Source of the DNA: Polytrichum commune
Taxonomy: Eukaryota; Streptophyta; Polytrichopsida; Polytrichales; Polytrichaceae
Length of the DNA: 60,000 nt
Direction of reading: 5' to 3'
Assembly (NCBI GenBank): GCA_950295325.1
Contig: OX485807.1
Location: 29,237,666-29,297,665 of the forward strand
Of the stretch, positions 10,694-21,060 are shown one piece after another. Under the pieces are notes generated by a model that saw nothing but the letters and a program-made list of their open reading frames with translations, was not told where the DNA came from and did no database searches. The position numbers and the translations under genes were made by a program. Every line of letters begins with the position of its first letter. Positions within the stretch are counted from its first letter, which is position 1.

Positions 10694-13600
10694 ATGGATC
10701 GTTCCTTGCAATCTCTCGGGACAATGCCTAATTGCCGGCAAGTAGGGTTTCGCCACGTGGGGGCGGCCGCGGTCTGCTTCTTCGTTCTCCTCCTCCTCGC
10801 CATTGGCACAGGTCAGTCATTCTGGAACCTAGCCCCCAAGTGTGTGCGCGCTTATCCCTCAATTCTCCGCAATATGGTTCTCCCCTCGGTTGAATCCTCA
10901 TGATGGAAACCCTTGAGAAACAGTGAGTTCAGATTATTGAGCATTCCGTGCCCAGAGCTCCGAATCCCCACTGTTCCCTGCCTGGGGTAGAGATCATCAA
11001 GGAATGTTTGTATTCCTAGGGGAATCCTCACTCTGTTATCCAATTTCTTAAATGACCTAACCTTACACATCCTACACAGCTCCCTCAATTTTAGGATTGA
11101 AGGAACGATGTTTACGTCACAATTACTTCTTCTAGTCAGTCATTTGAAACGTAGCCCAAGTTTGAAACCCATGAGAATAAACTTCTGCAGATTATTGTGA
11201 TTCCGTATCCAGGGCTTCGAATCCCCACTGTTCCATGTCCCTGCCTGGGGTGGAGATCATCCAAGGATGGTGGTTTTCCTAGTAGAATCCTCTCTCTGTA
11301 ACCCAACTTCTTCTAAAGAATTCGCACATCCTAAACATCCCTCTCAATTTTAGGTTTGAAGATTAATCTTCAGTCTACAATAACTTCTTCTGGTCAGTCA
11401 TTTTGGAACCTGACCCAAGTTTGTACTCATCCCTAAATTCTTCAAATCATGCTTCTTCCTTCGGTTTAAGCATCACGTCTAGGTTGAAATCCATGAGAAT
11501 AAACTGTGCAGATTATTGAGATTTCCGTATCCAGGGCTTTGAATCCCCCCTATTCTATGTGCCTGCCTGGGGTAGAGATCATTGAAGAATATTTGCATTC
11601 CTATTGGAATCCTCACTCTGTAACCCAACTTCCTCTAAAGAGCTAGCCTTCCCACATCTTACACATCCCCCCTCAATTTTAGGCTTGAAGGAATAATCTT
11701 CAGTTTACAATAACATCGTCTGGTCAGCCAAGATTGTACTCATCCCTCGATTTTTCAAAACATGCTCCCCTCGGTTGAAGCATCATGTCTAGGATCAAAC
11801 ACATGGGAATAAACTGTGCATATTGTTGAGATATCCATGTCCAGCGTTTCGAATTCTCAATGTTTCATGTCCCTGCCCGGGGTAGAGATCATTGAAAAAT
11901 ATTTGTATTTTTAGTGGAATCCTCACTATGTAACCTAACTTCGTAAAAGCCCTAACCCTCCGATGGTTGTAGAGATCATCAAATAACGTGGGTATTATTC
12001 CCAGTGGAAACGTCACTCTGCAACCCAACTGCCTTGAAAGCCCTAACCCTCCACCCTAGACAGCTCCTCTCAGTTCTAGGCTTGAAGGGATCATCTCCAG
12101 TTAACAATAAGTTTTTCTAGTCAGTCATTTTGGACCTAGTCCAAGAGTGCGCCCATCCGCCAATTCTCCAATATATGAATCTCCCCTCAATTGTATTATC
12201 ACGATGGAAACCTTGAGAAGTGTAGATTGTTGAGCTTTCCGTGTCCAGGGCTTCCAATTCCCACTGTTCCAAGTCCTTGCCTGTTTTAATGTTCTATGGG
12301 GTAGAGATATAAGAAAGAACGTTTGTATCATTCATAGTGGAAACCTCACTCCATCATCCAACTTCAAAAAAAAGGCCCTAACCCTCCACCATATACAGCC
12401 CTCTCATTTTCAGGCTTGAAGGGGCCCATGTTAAGTTAACAATAGCAACTTAGCGACAGTTTAGTTTTAGCATTCAGCGAGAGTTTGAGTCTACCAGAAA
12501 GCTCCATGTACCCCAAAATAAAATATGGAAAGGGGTCAGGGTTGGGATGGGGGGATAGGTTTATTTTAATACATGGGGTACTCCTTCATACGAACTTCAC
12601 TTTTGCATCAATGCAATCACAAGTTTGCACTTGAGCCATGTGACTAGGGAATATGTCTTTACTTTTGTCACTTCTGGTACACGCTACCACTTATTCCCCC
12701 ATATTGGGGGTATCTAGATGAACGGGATGTTTTGAACCGACCATGTGGGAACCTCAGAGCTTGCTCTCGAGGGAGATAGGTGGCGGCTGATCTGCGCCCG
12801 TTTGAGGTGTTCACCTTTGAAAGGAGGCAGGTCTAGATAAGGATTGCAGGAATTCAAGATCTCTTGAATACTGGTTTCTGCTACGTCACTGCATTAACCT
12901 GTTAAAGTCACCAAAAACTAGAGAAATTCTGGAACCTGTGTTTCTTGTGCCCAGATGCGATTCATTCTTAGATGCAACGTAGCTATCTCACGGTTTCTGG
13001 CTGTGAGAATCAGTGAGGAACTGAAATAATTGTCATGATAAACAACCTTGCCTTTTCACTGTATAAGATGATGTCACCAGTAGCTCATCCATGTGTTGTT
13101 AAACAAAAGCTCTTCCATGCATCAAGCCTGTTTAACACTTAAAGGGACACATTTGTCACTGCTGGGAGCAGTCTGATGATCGATGCGGTATGTGATTAAA
13201 TAGTGGCAATTATCATCATATCTGCAGATCCGGTGGTTGGAATGCTTCACGGTCTTTCAGCAATTAGATCCCATTGGGTAGGTGTGAAGCTGGCTATCAC
13301 AAGTTGGAGGTAGTCACCTTTTGTGAGATTTCGATTAGAACTATTTATCAGGTTTACAACTCCTAGATGGCACTTGATGGATACTACGTGGAACGACTGC
13401 GAAAAGCTTCCGGTCATTTTCACAACATCTTAGTAAAATCCTAAGTCGCTTACGAATGTGAGGGTTCAAACTCTCATTGATGGGTATCGTGTGGAACGAC
13501 TGCAGTTTGTGATTACCTCTCGGTCTTTTTTGACAAGGCTAGCTCTTTGTCAAGACCCTAAGCTCTGTCGTGGGGGTCGGGTAAGAATGTGAGATTTTGT

Positions 13601-16600
13601 GCTCTCGTTTATGGGTTCTGAGTCGATGGGCTTTTAATCAGCTTTGACTTTGCGTGGGTTTCCCTTTGTTTAGTACCATAACCCCCTTGATGTCTCACAA
13701 TGAGCATGGCCACATTTCAGTCATGGAACTTCTTAATTAGAGGAGACAAGATTTCTAATGGCTTCATCTCAAGATCTTGTACCTTTCACAGACGGAACTT
13801 CTTAAAGACCCTGCGTTTGATGTAATGGCTTGGTCTGATATAATTTGTACATTTCACAGATGCAGCTTCTTAGGGACCCGACGTTTGATGTAATGGATTG
13901 ACCTGATCTTGGGCATTGTACGATAGTGGCGTCTTAGGGGACCCGACGTTTGATGTAATGGCTTGATTTCATCTTGTGCACTACACAAAATGCAACGATG
14001 CAGCTACTTAGGGTGGTTATATTTGCGCCGGTGTCCAAGAAACTTGGGGTCCAAAACACCACTTTATGGACCTTACTTTTGGAACTCAAGATTGGACCCA
14101 AGGTTGAATCTTGGTTTCCCAAACTGGGATGACCAGGCACCGCTGAAAATTGGCAGGAAAGTAATCTCACATTGGGGCCGCTCCAGATTTTCATACCTTG
14201 GACTCAGACCCTATTGTAAAATCCTTGGGTCCAAATATGGCTGTAGGATCGTTTGATTTTGGAGTTTCTTTGGTCTTAAACCAAAGTTTCTTTGTACACA
14301 ACGATTGATGAAATGCCTTTGACTTGATCTTGTGCACTGCACAGATGAAATTTCTTAGCGACCCAACGTTTGATGTAGTGGCTTGATCTCTTGTACATTT
14401 CACAGACGATACTTTCTAATTAGGGGACGTAAGATTTAATGTAATGGCTTCATCTGGTCTTGTACATTTCACAGATAGAACTTCTTAGAGACGGCTTGAA
14501 TTTGTGCATTTCACAGAAGCAACATCTTATGGAATCCAACTTTTGATGTAATGGCTTGACCTGATCTTATTTGTACACTGAACAGATGCCACTTGGATGG
14601 GACCTTAATTTGGGGAATTAACAATTGATGTAATGGCTTCATCTGATCTTGTACATTTCACAGACGGAACTTCTTAGGGATGGCTTCATCTGATCTTGGG
14701 CATTTCACATATGCAACATGTTAAGGAATCCAACATTTCTTGTAACGGCTTGACCTGATCTTATGTGTGCACTGCACAGATGCGACTTCGATCGGGGCCG
14801 TGTTCGGGCGCAGTGGCGACAACATTCCCAGCGCAGCCACTGCGGCGGCGCTAATGCAACAATACTCCATCACCCGGGTGCGGATATACGACCACGACAC
14901 GTCGGTCATCCAGGCGTTCGGCAGCACGCAAATCCGGGTGATCATCGCCGTCACGAACTCCGAGATCCCGAGCATCGCCGCGGCTCAGTCGACGGCCGAC
15001 AGCTGGGTGAGCACGAACGTCGCGCCTTACATTAAGGGCACCAACATCAACGCCATCGCCGTCGGGAACGAGGTGCTCACCAGCAACTCGAGCGTCTCGG
15101 CAATGCTGTTGCCCGCGATGCAAAATATCCACACGGCGCTTCAGTCGCAAGGGTTCGACGCCTCGGTGAAAGTTTCCTCGCCCCATGGGTTAGGTCTTCT
15201 GGAAGTTTCCTACCCGCCGTCGTCGGGGGTTTTCTTCACCAACATCGTGAGCGTGATGCAACCGTTGTTGGATTTTCTTAATACCACGGGCTCCTTCTTC
15301 ATGTTGAACGTCTACCCGTTCCTCGCTTATGAGAATAGTGTCTCGACGGTCTCCTTAGGGTACGCACTCTTCAACTCTGCCTCTCCGGTTACGGATTCCA
15401 ACAACGGTTTGATATATTATAACCTCTACGACGCGCAAATCGACGCGCTCGTGTCCGCAATGGGGAAATTGAACCACGGCTCCCTCGGGGTGATGGTCAC
15501 CGAGACGGGGTGGCCGTCAGATGGCGACCCGTCCTACGAGCCGGCTGCGAACTTCACGAATGCTGAAATGTATAACCAAAACCTCGTGAAGAGGACGATG
15601 AACAACTCTGGGACGCCGTTGCGGCCGAACCAGGAGATCGACTCCTACATTGTCTCGCTGTACGATGAGGACTTGCGATCGGTGCCGCCGGCGTCTAACC
15701 GGCACTGGGGATTGTTTTACCCTAACGGGACGTTTAAGTACGACTTCAATTTTTTGAATGGCAACACCGGTGGGTCCGGCAGCGGGGGCGGGGGGACGAA
15801 CGGCTCCACAAATGGGACAAGTCCGCCCCCACCCCCAGGGACGAGTCCGTCGTCAAGCTCGCAGAATGTGTGGTGTGTCGCCAAGCAAGGCTCGTCGAAT
15901 GCGAGTTTGCAGCAGGTAAGGATTTCACGTCTCAACGGATCACACACCTCTAGATCTATATATGTCAATATTGATACCAGATTAATTCAATCACACCAAA
16001 CTACACCATTTGAATCATTGTCTACCACATACAGGGTTCCAATTTTAATCCCTATATTTTGATAGTTGCAGGATCTAAAACGATGAATTACGAGTTGCGT
16101 CAATGTTGAATTAACGCTTTACAGGAATCAAACCTCTAAATTATCACACAACTCTAGATCCATACATGTCAATATTTCACATTAGTTCAATCAAACCAAA
16201 CTACACCAATTAAATCAATGTCCACCAAACACAGGGTTCCAATTTTAATCTCTTACAATTTTAATCTCTAAATCTGGTAGTTGCAAGATCTAAAAGGATG
16301 AATTGCGAGTTGAACCAATGTTAAACTAACATTGTACAGATATTACCCGAAATGGTATGTAACAACACGGATTTACTCTCTCTCCTGTACCTCCTTGACG
16401 ACACCTACAACCCTGAACAAAGGTGCACTGGAAAGTCTCTACAGAAAGTTTGGGCAGTTGGATCGAATCGGGATTGTCTCGTGCAATTAGCAATTGTGGA
16501 ACTTGCAGATTGTCATTTTAAGTTTCACCATCGGAATTGAGATGGCAAAAGTCATAGGAAGTCAAAGTGAAGATTCTCTCTCCTTAAGCGATCTCCTTAG

Positions 16601-19600
16601 GCCCTCCCATCACGTTGTCGTTTGAAACTAGGATGGTGTCCATAGTTTGAGCAAATAGTCCAATCTCTCAGTAACATGAGGCTTCTTGGTGTGCATTTTT
16701 AACTAAAAAAAACTTGCCATAAGTTACACCACTCTTAGTATAGGTGTCCAATTAAGGAGAGTGGCTGCATTATGCCCACACACCTTACCTCGTCAATCCT
16801 CAACCCTGAACAAAGTTGCAGTAGAAAACAAGGCATGTTGAGTTCTTCTGTCGGTGAAAACCCGGACTCTCTACACTTTGTGCGTCACCGGATGGGGTCC
16901 ACTACTACCCAATAGTGGATCCCAACGTGAGATGGTCTTTTACTTGGAGAAAATTAAAATTAAAATTCGTGGTACTTGGAAGTGGAGGAAAAAACAATCA
17001 ATCTCCTGTTGATGATTTGTTCATTTATCTATGTGAACCTTGGGCAAGAAGTGCTAGTTGTCTGTAAACTCGACTGGCATGTGAACAGCTGGTTGTAGTG
17101 AGTAGGAAAAATGACTCCCAAGTAGATCATTCACGGAAACATTGAGATGGTTGAGAATGAAAGGTTGTTACAGACAATTACATTAGGCGCCACAACACTT
17201 GAGAATTAATGGAAGGTCACGCACAAATATGGGAGTATATCAGCTTTCTTCAAGTAGACTTCTCCTTTGCATTTGTCATACCAAGTCTGTGGGTCGTCGC
17301 ATACTTTACTTTTGTCATGACGTGTATCCGTGGTTTTTTTTGGTCTTTGTTTTCCTTGTGCTAAATTATTTTTGGCATGGGTGAGGGGTGTACTAGTGCT
17401 AATGAATTCAAATCTTGATAAGGTCGACGGGGTCTTAAGTGTTTTCTTAAGCTTAATCGGACCCTATACTTGATGGGTATGTGGTCTGGTGAGGATCAAA
17501 GAGAAAACATCATAACGACACATTCTTGTAAAGAGATTGGACGACGTCTTCAAATTTTAGGAGGTACTCGACACCCAATAGCAAACACAATGGGGAGGAC
17601 CTATGTATCCAGTTAACAAATCACCAGACATGCCCTTTCGATAACCATAGCTAAATCAAGGGATGTCCAATATTCAATCTTGTTTGTGCATATATTTCAT
17701 CATAGATTTGATAACGCAATAGTAGTCTGCTTGTGTGAATCTAATTCGTAGAAGTTGGAGAACATGGAAAACGAATTAAATAACACCCACATACCTCAGG
17801 TGATAGGTCCCCTATTCTCTGCCATGCTCGACTTGTGGATTCATGGATTAGGTACTGATAAGGCTGGTCTCGTGAAACAGGGCTTGGATTGGGCTTGTGG
17901 ACCCGGGAAAGCAATGTGCGACCCGATTCAACCTGGCGGAGATTGCTACCTCCCCAACACTGTCATCTCTCACGCCTCCTACGCCTTCAACATTCATTAC
18001 CACTGGTTCCAATCTGATCCAAGGTCTTGCGTCTTTGGTGGAGATGCAACGCTCACGAATGTCGATCCCAGTAAGTCTTCCCATTCCTCTTTTGCTCCAC
18101 ACCTCTGATGATGAGGAAAATGAATTACGTAATGGACGGAAGGAGCCCTGCTGTTGGTTGTAGTAGGCAACCAATAACTACCTCACCGCTATCATGGCTC
18201 GAAAGGTCCTCTTGTGTCTCTTTGGTGGAGATGCAACGCTCACGAATGTCGATCCCACCAAGTCCTTCGATTCCTCCTTGTTTCATGCCTCTGATGAGGA
18301 AAGTCAACTATGTAACGAGTTGTAGTAGGCAACCAATGACTGCCTCGCCGCTATCATGATAGGTTGTCTTGCATCTTTGATGGAGATGCGACGCTCATGA
18401 ATTTCGATCCCATTAAGCCTGTTGATTCCTCCTTGCTTCGTAACTCTGATGAGGGAAATCAATAATGTAGTGGATTGAATTATGTAATGGATGGGAGGAG
18501 CCCTGCCATGGGTTACATGGTAGGCAACCAACAACAACCTCGCCGCATACCTACCATGGCCTGATAGGTTGCCTGGCGTCTTCGTTGACTTGTGATGTCT
18601 TGTGTCTTGGGCGGAGATGCAATGCTCGTGAATGTTGAGCTTTGTGAGTCCTTCAATCCCTCCTTTGCATCAATCTTCTAATGAGGAAAAATAAACTAGG
18701 AAATGGATACAACGAGCCCTGCCACAGTTGTAGTAGGCACCCGAGCTACCGAGTCTGCGAAACTGGCGAGGTAGAGATTGGGTGTCTACTACAACCGATG
18801 GAAGGATAATATGTGTGATAGAGGTGATACCATGGAATTTTGCCATGATAGATGTTCAATCTCAACTGGGTACCAGATTTGGTGTTTGATGCCTATACAC
18901 GCAGCTTCAATGATACTGGGGTTGAATTTAGATACCCACACAACATTGGGCTACACTTGACTACTTGAGTGGTTGCAATTGGAGTGGAGACATACAGTTG
19001 TTGAATTTTGTCTAGCAGTAAACGTTTCCTAGATAGTACAAGTCCTCTCCTATGCTTAGGCCTTGAAGTTCTCTCCTGATGAGTCGTAGTAACCACATAC
19101 AAAATAGAATCAAAGAAAGTAAACAACAACCATCACAACCATCTTATCTTATTTTTGATCGAGATCTGTAGATTTGAAGCGGAGGGTCCTATATTGGGAC
19201 ACTCTGGTCTTCCAAGGGTTAACAATAACATAAGATTACTGACTGTCTATTTTTGTGTTTTCCCTATTTTCTCGCTGCAGGCTATGGGTCATGTTACTAT
19301 ATCCCCAGGTAATCATCTTATCAATCCGCCCGTGCGTTGTTTATTTGAATACTCTTTGATTGTTGGGCTTGCTGCATTGGAATTTGACACATGTTCAACG
19401 TCTGTTGGTAAATGATATTCATGCCCTGGCACATCAAAGTTTGACGAACGTTCTGAAATTTATATGTTCTACAGCATCACAATTTCTACGTTCAATCATT
19501 TTTGGATCGTGTCATTTAGACCCATACTTTCATGACTTGTTGTGCATGTTTTGTTTCGAGATAGTCTTGACATGTTGCATTATCATCAATCAATCAAACA

Positions 19601-19737
19601 AAACAAAGCTTTGTATCACTGAAACACCACATTCAACATGACTCTTGTTCGCCTTGTGCAGTTCTGCGATGCGGTTGAGGATTTCTTCGAGCTTATTATT
19701 TGTCGCAGTCGTCATGTTCTTGTTTCTGAAGGTATAG
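10694..19737 (+). CDS. GPI-anchored beta-1,3-glucanase (GH17 + X8/CBM43), five exons
   Basis: Exons are 10694-10811, 14780-15915, 17881-18070, 19281-19308 and 19662-19737. All junctions are GT..AG and phases agree, giving 515 codons. Exon 1 encodes a basic start and a hydrophobic stretch (VCFFVLLLLAIGTG), a signal peptide; the Met at 10724 could also serve. Exon 2 carries the GH17 barrel with proton donor Glu137 in VGNEV and nucleophile Glu281 in VTETGWPS, then a Gly/Ser/Pro linker (about 367-400). WCVAK (404) opens the X8 domain; exon 3 supplies ACGPG, IQPGGDCY and SYAF, and the 28-bp exon 4 supplies the sixth Cys. Exon 5 is a hydrophobic tail (SSSLLFVAVVMFLFLKV), typical of GPI anchoring. 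The family hydrolyses callose at the wall or plasmodesmata; this role is inferred. The acceptor of intron 2 has a weak pyrimidine tract. Introns are 3968, 1965, 1210 and 353 bp, three enlarged by repeats. Confidence 0.92.
10811..12470 (+). repeat. tandem repeats of the 5' splice-site region in glucanase intron 1
   Basis: The authentic donor context (GGTCAGTCATTCTGGAACC at 10811) recurs in diverged form at about 11134, 11391, 11720 and 12118. Each copy is followed by blocks in the same order: CCGTATCCAGGGCTTCGAAT, CCTGCCTGGGGTAGAGATCA, GGAATCCTCACTCTG, then TCAATTTTAGGCTTGAAGG. Spacing varies from about 260 to 400 bp. Decoy copies mostly keep the GT of the donor. Confidence 0.85.
12471..13729 (+). 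other. middle of glucanase intron 1, no feature recognised
   Basis: About 1.26 kb of intron sequence lies between the donor-repeat array and the acceptor-repeat array. Short related phrases such as GTGGAACGACTGC and TGAGATTT occur twice (around 13388 and 13490), but no coding or transposon signature is visible. Confidence 0.5.
13730..14779 (+). repeat. tandem repeats of the 3' splice-site region in glucanase intron 1
   Basis: The authentic acceptor context, TTGTAACGGCTTGACCTGAT then TGCACTGCACAG before ATGCGACTTC, recurs about ten times upstream as TGATGTAATGGCTTGATCTG, ACATTTCACAG, ATGCAACTTCTTAGGGACC. Candidate copies end near 13791, 13860, 14343, 14403, 14474, 14516, 14586, 14662 and 14710, and most retain the AG. 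An unrelated segment at about 14014-14290, with inverted TTGGGTCCAA-type motifs, interrupts the array. Confidence 0.85.
15916..16340 (+). repeat. two-copy tandem repeat at the start of glucanase intron 2
   Basis: Two units of about 200-215 bp share, in order, CTCTAGATC, ATGTCAATATT, CACCAAACTACACCA, ACAGGGTTCCAATTTTAATC, TAGTTGCA(A/G)GATCTAAAA and GATGAATT. The first unit begins directly at the donor. Confidence 0.75.
16341..17880 (+). other. remainder of glucanase intron 2
   Basis: The phrase ACAACCCTGAACAAAGGTGC at about 16406 recurs in diverged form near 16800. Segments at about 16600-16800 and 17460-17650 belong to the dispersed family that also occurs at 21.1, 23.4-24.3, 32.4 and 56.5 kb. 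No other gene is seen. Confidence 0.5.
18071..18745 (+). repeat. tandem copies of the exon 3 end plus donor inside glucanase intron 3
   Basis: The end of exon 3, encoding GGDATLTNVDP, is copied three times in the intron, at about 18205-18355, 18360-18550 and 18590-18745. Each copy is followed by the same intron phrases (CTGATGAGGAAA, GTAGTAGGCAACCAA). The true donor is CCCAGTAAGT. In the first two copies this reads CCCACCAAGT and CCCATTAAGC, so the GT is lost; the last, most diverged copy has TTTGTGAGTC. Confidence 0.88.
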
Positions 19738-20010
19738 CATGAGTTGAGAGGTACCAGTATCAATTTTCCACTGGTTTTTAGGAATTAGCACTAACTGTCC
19801 CTTGGGAGTGGTGGTGGCCAATTACAAGTATGTTGACCACCACCCACGATTTTCCTAGCAAGGTGTACATTGGAAAGATCGGATAGTCAAATGTTAGGGT
19901 CACATTGGCACTAATAACCTCGTACGCGAGGATTGTAACTATGCTACTTGGTCAGACAATTTTGTCTCTATCTTATTACACGCCCTTGTGACCCAGGTGG
20001 CAAAGTTTCT

Positions 20011-21060
20011 TTTGTCCACTTTGTAATTCAGTTTGTTTCTGATTTTGTTGTCGAAAGTACACAAACCCTCTTAAGGCGTGTGGTTGTTATTTGGTTCACT
20101 TTTCATGTCCTCCGCCTTCTACCCATAAGATTTACACAACAAAACTCGGGTTGCATTACAAGACATCTACAAAAACCACATTGAAAGTTAGATCTCCCCT
20201 GATTTTACTTATGGTTATCAAAAGTCCACTTTGTAATTCAGTTTGTTTCTGATTTTGTTGTCGAAAGTACACAAACCCTCTTAAGGCGTGTGGTTGTTAT
20301 TTGGTTCACTTTTCATGTCCTCCGCCTTCTACCCATAAGATTTACACAACAAAACTCGGGTTGCATTACAAGACATCTACAAAAACCACATTGAAAGTTA
20401 GATCTCCCCTGATTTTACTTATGGTTATCAAAAGTCCACTTTGTAATTCAGTTTGTTTCTGATTTTGTTGTCGAAAGTACACAAACCCTCTTAAGGCGTG
20501 TGGTTGTTATTTGGTTCACTTTTCATGTCCTCCGCCTTCTACCCATAAGATTTACACAACAAAACTCGGGTTGCATTACAAGACATCTACAAAAACCACA
20601 TTGAAAGTTAGATCTCCCCTGATTTTACTTATGGTTATCAAAAGTCCACTTTGTAATTCAGTTTGTTTTTGATTTTGTTGTCGAAAGTACACAAACCCTC
20701 TTAAGGTGTGTGGTTGTTATTTGGTTCACTTTTCATGTTCTCCGCCTTCTACCCATAAGATTTACACAACAAAACTCGGGTTGCATTATGAGACATCTAC
20801 AAAAACCACATTGAAAGTTAGATCTCCCCTGATTTTACTTATGGTTATCAAAAGTCCACTTTGTAATTCAGTTTGTTTTTTATTTTGTTGTCGAAAGTAC
20901 ACAAACCCTCTTAAGGTGTGTGGTTGTTATTTGGTTCACTTTTCATGTTCTCCGCCTTCTACCCATAAGATTTACACAACAAAACTCGGGTTGCATTACG
21001 AGACATCTACAAAATCCATATTGAAAGTTGGACCTCCCCTGATTTTACTTATGGTTATCA
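20011..21060 (+). repeat. 210-bp satellite, five tandem copies
   Basis: Copies begin at 20011, 20221, 20431, 20641 and 20851, an exact 210-bp period. The first three are nearly identical; the last two share a few substitutions, for example TTAAGGTGTG for TTAAGGCGTG. A diverged single relative lies at about 23239-23410, so the unit existed as a dispersed sequence before amplification. Because 210 is a multiple of three, an open frame runs through adjacent copies without implying a protein. Confidence 0.95.

Noticed and set aside
13934-14403. Several ORFs of 70-97 codons on both strands in glucanase intron 1
   Set aside because: They lie within the acceptor-repeat array and its interrupting segment and have no domain.
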